A stretch of 64,000 nucleotides of DNA from Nocardioides sp. LHD-245. GTDB lineage: Bacteria > Actinomycetota > Actinomycetes > Propionibacteriales > Nocardioidaceae. The position numbers and the translations under genes are program-made. The notes beneath the pieces were generated by a model. It did not search any database. It saw only the letters and a program-made list of their open reading frames with translations, and had not been told where the DNA came from. Positions 1-8,226 of this stretch are shown in pieces (positions within the stretch are counted from its first letter, which is position 1; the number at the start of each line of letters is the position of its first letter). The stretch lies in contig NZ_JAVFWN010000003.1 of the NCBI RefSeq assembly GCF_030929495.1, positions 310,001 to 374,000 of the forward strand. Direction: 5' to 3'.

Positions 1-2315
1 TCCTCCGGGGGGAGGTACATGAGGTGCAGCCGTGCCCCGTCGGGGCCGACCTGGGCGAGCACCCGCTCCAGCAGCGCCGCCGCGGCCTCCTCCTGCCCGG
101 TGCGCGCGGCGGCTGCGGCGCCGAGGACGAGCAGGGCGGCGAGCGAGCGTGCCGTGTGTCCGGGGCGGATCTCCCACTCCGGAAGCGCGGAGAGGGTGCC
201 CACGGCGTCACCGGCCAGCAGGCCGGCCAGCGCGGAGGCGGGCGCCAGCTGGCCGGCGTACCTCGTCCGGGAGCGGAGTACCGCCGTCGCCCGCGCGTGG
301 TTGCCGGCCGCGAGCCAGGCCACCCCGAGCGCGCCGCGGACGGCGGCCGCACCGACGCTGTCGCCCATCACCGGCGGCGCCGGGGTGCGGCGGAGCTGCT
401 CCTCGACCCGGCGCGCCTCGGCAGCGGCGGTGCCGAGACCGACGTGCGCGTGCAGCAGGGTCCAGGTCAGCAGCGGCCAGAACTCCGTGGTGTCGCGGAA
501 GGTCGTGCCGTCGAACGCGGTCGCGGCACCGGCGAAGTCGAAGTGGTCGAGCAGCAGGACGGCGTCCCCGATCCGGCCCAGGGCGTTGGCGTACGAGCGG
601 TCCTCGCCGGGACGCCAGGCGTCCGCGGCGAGCAGGGACCGGGCCGAGCGGGCCTCGACGGTCCGTCCCTCGAAGGCGCCCAGCCCGACGGCGTACACCG
701 CGGTGTGGTTGCGCACCACCGGGTCGGTCGCCATGGCGACCGCTCGGGAGGTGGTGTCGCGCGCGCCCTCCGTCGCGCCGGCCAGGAACTGGGAGTAGGC
801 GAGGTGGCGCAGTGCCATCGGCCCCAGGAAGGCGACCCGCTCGCGGTCGCCGTCCGACATCCGGTCGTGGAAGACGAGGGCGTCCGCGGCGGCTCGGGCC
901 GACTCCTCGACCCGGCCGAGGAGCCGCAGGCTGACCACCTTCGCGACGTACCCGAGGAGGTACTCGCCGGCTGTCGGGTTGGGGAAGCGCGGCCCGTCCC
1001 AGCGCGCGGAGATCCGGAAGTAGTCGGCGGCGGCGCCCCGCAGGGCCGGGTCGCGGAAGCAGGCGAGCCCGCGCCCGAAGGCCAGGGCGGGGAACTGCGC
1101 GAGCGCCCGGCTCGGGACGGAGGCGAGATGCCGGTCCACCAGGCTCGCGGAGTGGGCGTCCTGCGTGGTGACCACGACCGCCGCGTAGACCCGGGCCGCG
1201 ATGCTGAACAGGCCGGCGTCGACGGCCATCTCCAGCGCTGCCTCGTAGCTGCCGTGGCGGTGCAGCCAGGCTGCGCTGTGCTCGGCCGCCCGCCGCTGCT
1301 CGTCGGCGGGTCGCCGGCGGGCCTCGGCGAGCATCGCGTCCCGCAGCGACTCGACGTACTGGAAGACCTGGTGGCCGGGCGCGAACGGGATCCAGCGCCC
1401 GAATCCGTTCCACTCGAGGTCGTCGAGCATCTCCTTCACCTCGGCCGGTCCGGCGACGCCCGGGAGCGCGGCGGACAGCTCCAGGGCCAGCTCGGCGTCG
1501 AGGTACGGCGGCACGCTGGTCGCCAGCACGAAGGAGTACGCCGCACCGCGCTCGAGCTGGACCCGTAGGTCCTCGGCCACCAGCGCCTGCCAGGCGGGGT
1601 CGTGCTGGCCCGCGGTCGCCCGGGGCCGGTCCTGGGGACGGGCCAGCATCGCGGCGCGCAGCGCCAGGGAGTACCCGTGGGTCGCCGCGTGCAGGGCGGG
1701 GGCGGTGTCCGCTCTCGCCGGGTCGCCGAAGGCCGCCACCAGGTCCCGGGTCTCGTCGAGGGTGAAGGCGAGGTCGTGCTCGGTGAGCAGCTGCACCTCG
1801 CCCCGCAGGCTGCGGGCCGGGCCGGCCAGGCCGCCCGGGGCCCGGGTGGTGACGACCACCCGGAGCTGGGGGATCAGTCGGACCAACCGGAGCAGGTCCG
1901 CGTCCACCTGTGCCGCCGCGGCCCGGACCTTCTCGTAGGCGTCGACCACGAGCAGCGGACGCCTGCGGCCGGCGAGGCCGCGGGCGATCACCGCGGCGGG
2001 ATCGGTGCTGGACTCGATCTCGGTCAGCAGACCCGCCGCCGGGCCGTCCATGATCCCGACCCGGCCGGCGGCGGCCAGCACGGTCTGCCAGAAGGCAGAG
2101 CGGGTCTCGAGGTCGTTCTCGAGGGTCACCCAGACGACGTCGACCCCGTCATCGGCCCCGTCCTCCACCTGGTCGAGCGTCTCGACCCAGGCCCGGGCCA
2201 GGCTGGTCTTGCCGAAGCCGCTCGGCGCCGCGATGACGGTCAGCGGCGTCGCCGACCCGTCGAGCGCATCGTGCAACCGGGCACGCGACAGGAGCACGGG
2301 ACTCCCTGTCGCCAT
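1..2315 (-). CDS. LuxR-type (LAL/MalT-like) P-loop regulator, C-terminus outside window
   Basis: The reading frame is open from the ATG at 2315 to the left edge (771 residues seen) and continues outside the window. A GAGGAGG ribosome site lies just upstream. Residues 30-37 form a Walker A motif (APSGFGKT). An ATPase core with LLVVDAYEK as Walker B follows, then a long alpha-helical TPR-like region. It aligns along its whole length with the complete 852-residue paralogue at 15949-18507 (shared WNGFGRWIPFAPG, VFQYVESLR, SVPSRAL). From that paralogue, only about 80-100 residues are missing here, including the LuxR helix-turn-helix. It lies directly downstream of the duplicated sortase locus and is a likely regulator of it (inference). 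The antisense frames over this gene are shadows. Confidence 0.85.
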   Translation of the reverse strand, partial: MATGSPVLLSRARLHDALDGSATPLTVIAAPSGFGKTSLARAWVETLDQVEDGADDGVDVVWVTLENDLETRSAFWQTVLAAAGRVGIMDGPAAGLLTEIESSTDPAAVIARGLAGRRRPLLVVDAYEKVRAAAAQVDADLLRLVRLIPQLRVVVTTRAPGGLAGPARSLRGEVQLLTEHDLAFTLDETRDLVAAFGDPARADTAPALHAATHGYSLALRAAMLARPQDRPRATAGQHDPAWQALVAEDLRVQLERGAAYSFVLATSVPPYLDAELALELSAALPGVAGPAEVKEMLDDLEWNGFGRWIPFAPGHQVFQYVESLRDAMLAEARRRPADEQRRAAEHSAAWLHRHGSYEAALEMAVDAGLFSIAARVYAAVVVTTQDAHSASLVDRHLASVPSRALAQFPALAFGRGLACFRDPALRGAAADYFRISARWDGPRFPNPTAGEYLLGYVAKVVSLRLLGRVEESARAAADALVFHDRMSDGDRERVAFLGPMALRHLAYSQFLAGATEGARDTTSRAVAMATDPVVRNHTAVYAVGLGAFEGRTVEARSARSLLAADAWRPGEDRSYANALGRIGDAVLLLDHFDFAGAATAFDGTTFRDTTEFWPLLTWTLLHAHVGLGTAAAEARRVEEQLRRTPAPPVMGDSVGAAAVRGALGVAWLAAGNHARATAVLRSRTRYAGQLAPASALAGLLAGDAVGTLSALPEWEIRPGHTARSLAALLVLGAAAAARTGQEEAAAALLERVLAQVGPDGARLHLMYLPPE

Positions 2316-2495
2316 CGCTCCTCCTCGACCCGAGTCGACGAGACCATCATCGCGCACGACGGGCGCGAGCGGGGAGGCGGGAGCGGGGAGGCGGGAGGAA
2401 AGGGAGGTGCGACCCGGACTGGCCTGGGGGGAGTGGGCCGTCCGGGTCGCACCCGTCTGCCGGCGTCGTCGCCCCACCCGCGACGCCGGTGCTGT

Positions 2496-2526
2496 GCGCG
2501 TGGTCCGCGGGCGCGGAGCCACGCGC
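2496..2526 (-). terminator. Hairpin after giant gene 1 (candidate terminator)
   Basis: GCGCGTGG (2496-2503) pairs with CCACGCGC (2519-2526), and CCGC/GCGG pairs inside it. No T-tract follows, as is common for actinobacterial hairpins. It lies about 95 bases past the stop of the giant gene. Confidence 0.4.
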
Positions 2527-2580
2527 CGCGGGTCAAGCCAACGCGTACCGCCGTGCTGCCCGCAATGCCGGGAGGCGGAT

Positions 2581-2598
2581 GTCGCCCGTCATGTCACC
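2581..2598. promoter_or_regulatory. GTCGCC-N6-GTCACC motif, copy 1
   Basis: It reads GTCGCC, six bases, GTCACC on the plus strand, preceded by GGAT. The same spacing recurs at 8172-8189 and 14551-14568. This copy lies between giant gene 1 and regulator 1. It is a candidate operator; the binding protein is unknown. Confidence 0.4.
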
Positions 2599-2618
2599 CA
2601 CGGGCCGGGTCCAACGGC

Positions 2619-5600
2619 TCATCCGATCGGCGTGGCCGTGACCACGAGGTTCTTCGTGTAGTGGAAGCGCCCGTTGCGGTAGGTGACCCTCCCGGTGCAG
2701 GTGACGAGGGTGAGCTGGTGCTCCCCGGTGGTGGAGACCGTGGCGCCGCCGAGCCCCTTCGCCCGGGGCTGGGCCGTGATCGTGGCGATCCGGTAGCGCT
2801 GGGCCGTGCCGGTGGCGGTACGGACCGTGATGACCTGTCCGGGGCGGGCCCTGCGGAGCTTGCCGAAGGCGCCGGGGCGGTCGCCGCGGTCGGAGACGTG
2901 GCCGGCGATGACGGTGGAGCCGACGGTCTCGCCGGGAGCGGCGGACCCGTTGAGCCAGCCGCCCTTGGAGACGTCGGTCGGGATCCTCATCGAGCCTTTG
3001 CGCATGCCGACGGTCTCGACCTTGGCGCGCAGCCCCACCGCGGGGACGCTCACCTTGACCGGGCGGATCCTGCGAGCGGCGGTGGAGCCGTCGGCACGGA
3101 CACCGGAGTAGCCGGTGCTGACCTCGACCCGGCCGAGGTCGGGTCGGTGGACCAGGGTGGTCGCCCCGGCCGCGCCGCACGACTGCGTGGCCGCGAGGTT
3201 CCGGCTGTCGGCGCTCGTCGTGGCGACCCACGTGTAGTAGCCGGGCCGGGTGACGGTGACCACCGGGAGCGGGATGCTGCCGTTGCCGGGCGTGAAGGAC
3301 ACCGTTCCGACCGCGTCGGCAGGAGTGCACGTGGCGGCCGAGGGCTTCCTGGCCGGGCCGTAGAGAGTGGCGGTGCCGGCCGTCGTCCGGCGAGCATGGA
3401 GGCCGGTGATGCTCACCTGCCCGGTCAGCGCGAGCGGCTTGGCCCGGCCGCTCCGGGTGACCTTGAGCGTGGCCTTGGCGGGCGCGGTCACCGAGATCGT
3501 CGGTGCCGTCGTCGGGCCGGGCGGGGCGGAGACCGTGACGGCGACCCTCGCGGTGTCGCAGACCGGGGTCGGCGTGCTGGTGTCGCAGACCTGGTACTCG
3601 TAGGAGTCCCCGCCGGAGAACCCGGCGGCCGGTGTGTAGGTGATCCCGCCGGCGCCGACAGAGGTGTCCCCGTGGGCGGGCGCCGAGGTGACCGTGGGCG
3701 CCGCCAGGTCCTGTGCCGAGGCCGAGATGTCGTTGCCGGTGACGTCGGTGGTCACCGGGGTCGCGGCATCGGTGACCACCGAGTCGTCGACCGCCGTGAC
3801 GGTGTTGGTGCCGACCGTGACCTGGACGGCGACATCGGCGCACTGCTGGGGCTCGGACTGGTCACACAGGTTGAGGGTGTAGCTGTCCGGTCCGCTGTAG
3901 CCGGGGTCCGGCAGGTAGTCGACGCGGATCGGCCGGTCCCACGGCACGTCGTAGATCGCGATGCTGCCGTGCTGAGGGTTGCCCATCGACCAGATGTGGT
4001 CGGTGGCGAGCGGGGCTCCGTTGGTGCTGGCCAGGCCGGACAGCGGTGTGGTGACCGGGGTGTTCTGCGGGGTGCTCACGGTGCCGGGCATGAAGACGTT
4101 CTGCACGGTGACGCGGAGGTCGGCCGCGGCACAGACGTGGGGTGAGGTCTCGTCGTCGGTGACCCGGTAGCGGACGATGTCGAGCCCGGAGAACCCGTGG
4201 GCGGGGGCGTAGACGATCCGGCCGTCGCCGGCGACGTTCGCGGCGCCGTTGGCGGGGCTGCCGACCACGGTCGGGAGTGACATGGCCGGGCTGGCCGGGG
4301 TCTTGGCGTCATTGGCCCGTACCGCGGTGAACACGGACATGGGAGCGGGAACGGACGCCGTGTCGTCGGCGGCGGTGATGCTCACCCTGCCCAGTCGGAC
4401 GATCGTCTTGGCGTCCTGGTCGGTGACGAGCAGGTCACCGGAGGGCATGGTCGCGATCCATCTCGGCGAGCTGCTGCCCCAGACCGTGAGGGTCTCCTGG
4501 TCGTAGCCGCTGCCGTTCGGGATCAGCCGCAGCACCCGGTTGTTCCCGGAGTCGCCGACGAGGAGGGTGCCGTCGGGCTGGACGGCGACGCCGTACGGGT
4601 TGTCGAGACCGAGCGCGACCACGGACCTGGTGTACGTCGCGCCGGACGGGCTCAGCCTCACGATCTTGTCCTCGTCGGCCCAGTCGGCGACGAAGACGTT
4701 GCCGTCGGCGTCGACGGCGACACCCCGCGGACGCTCGAGACCCGAGCCGACCAGCGAGCTCGTGTAGCTGCCCCCGGACGGGGTCAGCTTGTGCACGTCG
4801 CCGCTGGAGTTCTCGGAGAAGTAGACGTTGCCGTCGGCGTCGACGGCGACCCCCGAGGGTCGCTGCAGGTCGGTGGCGAGCACGGTACGGGCCCAGGTGT
4901 AGCCGGTCCGGGTCAGCTTGACGATCTCGTGCTCGCCCTCGTCGGCGTAATAGACAGCGCCGACGCTGTCCATCGCGATGCCCTGCGGGTCGATGCCGCC
5001 GGTGCCGTCGATGGTGTTCGGGGTGTAGCCGGGGCCCCACGCGGTCGCCACCATCGCGTAGCCGGAGTCGGCGAGCCAGATGGTGTTGTTGGCGTCGCTC
5101 ACGATGCCGTTCGGTTCCCGGAGGTTGGAGATGACGGTGCTCCGGGAGGTGTACGCCGAGGTCGGCAGCAGGCCGCAGCCGGTCGGGGACGTGACGGCGA
5201 CGGTCACCGTGGCGATGTCGCACACCCGAGACGGGTCACCGTCGTTGTCGTCGCCGATCCGGTAGCGGTAGGTGTCCGTGCCGTGCCAGCCGGCGTCGGG
5301 GGTGTAGGTGATGGTGCCGTCGTCGTTGACGGTCGTCGTACCGTGCGCGGGCGCGCTGAGGACCGTCGGCTCGTCGCTGAGCCGGACGTTGGACGTGTCG
5401 TTGGCGCGGACGTCGGTGGTCACCGGCCTCGGGGAGCTCGTGGTGGCGGTGTCGTCACTCGCCCGCAGGGTGGTCTCGTCGAAGAACCACAGGTCTTCGG
5501 AGGACGACACGTAGACGGTGTCGTCCGCGTCGGTGATCACGGTGAGGGTGTATTCATCGCCGGTCCAGGGGGCGTACGGCTGGGGGGCGCTGTATCCGGA

Positions 5601-7505
5601 GCCTGACGGTGTCGCCCGAAAGACACCGGCGTCGCCGGCGGCGATCCAGACAGTGCCGGTGTCGTCGACCTCCACGCCCTCGGCCGTGGTGCCCGTGGGG
5701 AAACCGGTGACCGCGTCGGTCTGGGTCCAGCCGGCCCCGTTGTCGACCGCCTTGACCACCCGGGAGCGGCTGGCGACGTAGACGGCGCCGTCCTCGGCGA
5801 CGTCCACCTGGCCCGCAAAATGGAGGCCGCTCGCCACCTGGGTCTGCGCCATGCCCGATCCGGGCTCCAGCCGGAGGACGCCTGCCGAGCTGGACGAGGT
5901 GGAGTTGATGCTGACGTACACGTTCCCGTCGGGGCCGACGTCGACGCCGCCGAGGCCCGAGAGAAGCCCCCCGGTGTAGGTGTCGGCGATCGTGTACCCG
6001 GCTCCCGAGGGGGTCAGCTTCAGGAGTCGCCCCAGAAAGCCGGTCACCCACAGCGTGCCGTCCTCACCGATCGCGATGGCCCTCGCATTGTCGACGCCGG
6101 TGGCCACGACCGTGCGGTCGTAGCCGGAGGCCGAGGGGGTCAGTTTGATGACCTCCTTCTCCGCGTAGTCGGTGACGAAGATGCTGCCGTCGGCGTCCAC
6201 GTCGAAGTAGTTGGGATCGCTCACGCCGGTCTCGATCCGGAGCCGCGTGCCCTCGCCGGTGGTGCCCACCGGGTCGCACGCGTTGCCTTGGGTGACCTTC
6301 ACGGTGACCGTGGCGGTGGCGCACACGCTGGCCGGGCTGCCGTTGTCGCCCACGGCGTAGGAGTAGGTGTCGGTGCCGGAGAAGCCGGCTGCCGGGGTGT
6401 AGGTGATGGTGCCGTCGGCGTTGACCGTGGCGGTGCCGTGCTTCGGGTTCTTCGCGATGGTCGGGTCGGCCAGGGTGGCTCCCGTCGCGTCGTCGTTGCT
6501 GCGCACGTCGGTGATGACGGCGTTGCCGAGCGTGGTGCTCGCGGTGTCGGCCGTGGCGTCCACGGTGACCGGGGCCGCCTTCAGGACGCGGTTGTTGTCG
6601 GTGTCGGCGACGTAGACCACCCCGTCGTCGGCGGCGGCGACATCGAGGGGAGCGCCGAGTCCGCCGATCGGCAGCACGACCTGGTTCCACGAGGAGGGGC
6701 CGGACGGTACGAAACTCACGATCCGGTCGTTCCCGGTGTCGGCGACATAGACGGTGCCGCCGGCATCCACGGCGAGGCCCTGCGGCGAGGACAGACCCGT
6801 ACTCGGGATGGTCACCGACGACCAGCTCCCGCTGGCCCACCTCGAGCGGACGACATTGTCGGGGTGTTCGGTGTTGTAGACGCTGCCGTCGGGTCCCACC
6901 GCCACTCCCCAGGTGTCGCCGGTCGTGTCGCGGACGACCGAGGTGGTCCAGGGAGCGGTCGGGGAGAGCTTCAGGATCTGACGACCGCTGGGGACGCCGG
7001 ACATGGTGCCGGAGACGGCGGACGCGATGTACGCGCCGCCGGAGCTGTCGACGGCTACGTCCCCGGGGACGTAGATGCCATCCGGTGACGGGGTCTGCGG
7101 CTGGTACGTGGAGCCGTTCCACAGCATCCGGACGAGGTGGTTGCCCGAGGAGTTGGTCACCCAGACGTTGCCGGTGGCGTCGACCGCGACGCCGTACGGG
7201 ACGTTGAAGCTGTCGGGCAGCTTCGTGTTGGCGTACCCGCCTCCGGACGGGGTGAACTTCTCGACGTGGCCGGAGGTGCGCTCGCCCACGAACACGCTGC
7301 CGCCCGCGTCGACCGCGACGGACACCGGAGCCGACAGCCCCGTGGCGACCGCCGAGACCACGTACCCCGACGAGCCGAGCGGGCCACAGGGTTGTGTCGG
7401 CGCGGCCTGGGCGGTGGGCGCGACAGCGGCGCCGAGGCCGACCGCGACCAGCGTGCCGGTGGCGGCGATCAGTCCGGAGAGCGTGACGTGCAGAGACTTC
7501 TTCAT
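2619..7505 (-). CDS. Giant exported NHL-propeller/Ig-stalk protein with C-terminal sortase domain (copy 1)
   Basis: 1628 residues. The start chosen is the ATG at 7505, which opens a Sec signal peptide (MKKSLH, hydrophobic core, cleavage near AQA-A at 34/35); the frame continues upstream but is meaningless there. Approximate order: NHL propeller 35-315 (VAVDAxGxVYVADT-type repeats), Ig-like 315-408, propeller 408-678, Ig-like 678-770, propeller 775-1040, three Ig-like modules (VTYTPAAGFSGxDSY type) 1040-1330, an adhesin-like domain (YYTWVATTSAD) 1330-1475, and sortase 1480-1628. The sortase has VIAGHVSDRG with His1536, TLVTC with Cys1603, and Arg1610 or Arg1613, fitting class E/F sortases. No transmembrane anchor is visible. 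It starts 8 bases after the lipoprotein gene. The catalytic triad looks intact, but its substrate and reaction are unknown. Confidence 0.88.
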   Translation of the reverse strand: MKKSLHVTLSGLIAATGTLVAVGLGAAVAPTAQAAPTQPCGPLGSSGYVVSAVATGLSAPVSVAVDAGGSVFVGERTSGHVEKFTPSGGGYANTKLPDSFNVPYGVAVDATGNVWVTNSSGNHLVRMLWNGSTYQPQTPSPDGIYVPGDVAVDSSGGAYIASAVSGTMSGVPSGRQILKLSPTAPWTTSVVRDTTGDTWGVAVGPDGSVYNTEHPDNVVRSRWASGSWSSVTIPSTGLSSPQGLAVDAGGTVYVADTGNDRIVSFVPSGPSSWNQVVLPIGGLGAPLDVAAADDGVVYVADTDNNRVLKAAPVTVDATADTASTTLGNAVITDVRSNDDATGATLADPTIAKNPKHGTATVNADGTITYTPAAGFSGTDTYSYAVGDNGSPASVCATATVTVKVTQGNACDPVGTTGEGTRLRIETGVSDPNYFDVDADGSIFVTDYAEKEVIKLTPSASGYDRTVVATGVDNARAIAIGEDGTLWVTGFLGRLLKLTPSGAGYTIADTYTGGLLSGLGGVDVGPDGNVYVSINSTSSSSAGVLRLEPGSGMAQTQVASGLHFAGQVDVAEDGAVYVASRSRVVKAVDNGAGWTQTDAVTGFPTGTTAEGVEVDDTGTVWIAAGDAGVFRATPSGSGYSAPQPYAPWTGDEYTLTVITDADDTVYVSSSEDLWFFDETTLRASDDTATTSSPRPVTTDVRANDTSNVRLSDEPTVLSAPAHGTTTVNDDGTITYTPDAGWHGTDTYRYRIGDDNDGDPSRVCDIATVTVAVTSPTGCGLLPTSAYTSRSTVISNLREPNGIVSDANNTIWLADSGYAMVATAWGPGYTPNTIDGTGGIDPQGIAMDSVGAVYYADEGEHEIVKLTRTGYTWARTVLATDLQRPSGVAVDADGNVYFSENSSGDVHKLTPSGGSYTSSLVGSGLERPRGVAVDADGNVFVADWADEDKIVRLSPSGATYTRSVVALGLDNPYGVAVQPDGTLLVGDSGNNRVLRLIPNGSGYDQETLTVWGSSSPRWIATMPSGDLLVTDQDAKTIVRLGRVSITAADDTASVPAPMSVFTAVRANDAKTPASPAMSLPTVVGSPANGAANVAGDGRIVYAPAHGFSGLDIVRYRVTDDETSPHVCAAADLRVTVQNVFMPGTVSTPQNTPVTTPLSGLASTNGAPLATDHIWSMGNPQHGSIAIYDVPWDRPIRVDYLPDPGYSGPDSYTLNLCDQSEPQQCADVAVQVTVGTNTVTAVDDSVVTDAATPVTTDVTGNDISASAQDLAAPTVTSAPAHGDTSVGAGGITYTPAAGFSGGDSYEYQVCDTSTPTPVCDTARVAVTVSAPPGPTTAPTISVTAPAKATLKVTRSGRAKPLALTGQVSITGLHARRTTAGTATLYGPARKPSAATCTPADAVGTVSFTPGNGSIPLPVVTVTRPGYYTWVATTSADSRNLAATQSCGAAGATTLVHRPDLGRVEVSTGYSGVRADGSTAARRIRPVKVSVPAVGLRAKVETVGMRKGSMRIPTDVSKGGWLNGSAAPGETVGSTVIAGHVSDRGDRPGAFGKLRRARPGQVITVRTATGTAQRYRIATITAQPRAKGLGGATVSTTGEHQLTLVTCTGRVTYRNGRFHYTKNLVVTATPIG

Positions 7506-7513
7506 GATGGTTC

Positions 7514-8074
7514 TCACTTCTCCTGGGAGACGGCGCGGACCAGGCACTGGGTGCCGACCGGGGCGGCGAAGGCGCGCTCGGCGGTCCAGGTCTCGTTGCC
7601 GCCCGCGGGTACGGCGACGGTGGTGGCGGCGGAGTCGACGATCCGGGCCTGGGCGTCGGTGAAGAGGACCAGCACCGTCAACCTCAGGTCCTCGCCGGAC
7701 TCGTTGCCGGCGGTGCCGGTGGCGGCCCAGCCGCCGTCGGTGGCCTCGCAGCCGGTGAGCGCGACCTGCTCGTAGAGGTCCGGCACGTTCTTCAGGGCCT
7801 TGCCTGCGGGCAGCTTGTGCTGGACGCCGACGAACGTGGGCACCTCGTCCTTGGCGGGCTTGCCCAGCACCGGCTCGCCGGCCTCGTCGTCCTTCTTCTC
7901 CGACGTGCTGTCCGACTCGCCGCCCGAGCCCTTCGTCACTCCCGACGCCGATGACTTCTCGTCGGCCTCGGTACCGTCGCCGGCGCAGCCGCTCAGCGCG
8001 AGAGCGAGCGTGAGGGCGACGCCGATCGCGCCGAGGGCGCGACGGTAGGGGAGGGCATTGCGGGGAGCACGCAT
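7514..8074 (-). CDS. Lipoprotein partner of giant sortase protein (copy 1)
   Basis: 186 residues from the ATG at 8074. The signal peptide ends in a lipobox (ALSGC), so the mature protein should be lipid-anchored outside the membrane. A low-complexity Ser/Glu/Lys linker follows. The C-terminal domain (FVGVQHKLP, DLYEQVALTGCEA, LTVLVLFTDAQARIVDSA) is shared with the second copy at 13950-14453. It contains two conserved cysteines, probably an FxLYD-like beta fold. The stop lies 8 bases before the giant gene, so translation is probably coupled. An in-frame GTG at 8116 would add 14 residues that are also conserved between copies; I prefer the ATG because it places a normal lipoprotein signal. Function unknown. 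Confidence 0.8.
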   Translation of the reverse strand: MRAPRNALPYRRALGAIGVALTLALALSGCAGDGTEADEKSSASGVTKGSGGESDSTSEKKDDEAGEPVLGKPAKDEVPTFVGVQHKLPAGKALKNVPDLYEQVALTGCEATDGGWAATGTAGNESGEDLRLTVLVLFTDAQARIVDSAATTVAVPAGGNETWTAERAFAAPVGTQCLVRAVSQEK

Positions 8075-8171
8075 GGGGGGAAGCAGCTTTCGTTCCGTGG
8101 GGCGGACGACACGCACCGGCGGGTTCAGCGAACCGCTGGGCCGGACTGTCGAACAACGAACTGCCGTGAAT

Positions 8172-8189
8172 GTCGCCCACCGCGTCACC
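8172..8189. promoter_or_regulatory. GTCGCC-N6-GTCACC motif, copy 2
   Basis: It is identical in layout to the copies at 2581 and 14551. The preceding T (8171) lies 97 bases from the first base of the lipoprotein 1 start codon, exactly the distance found for lipoprotein 2. It probably belongs to the promoter of the lipoprotein 1/giant 1 unit. Confidence 0.5.
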
Positions 8190-8226
8190 TGGCCGACGCC
8201 TCGACGAGCCGGTGCCTGCCCGCGGT

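Larger units (their letters stand above)
2316..2618. other. Intergenic region between giant gene 1 and regulator 1
   Basis: These 303 bases hold no convincing gene. They contain one copy of the GTCGCC-N6-GTCACC motif (2581-2598), a strong hairpin (2496-2526) that could end the upstream minus-strand transcript, and the purine-rich ribosome site of the regulator. The promoter of the left regulator must lie here if the regulator is not read through from the giant gene. Confidence 0.6.

Noticed and set aside
7506..8180. Upstream extension of giant gene 1 to 8180
   Set aside because: The added residues are Arg-rich shadow of the lipoprotein gene; a perfect signal peptide starts at 7505.
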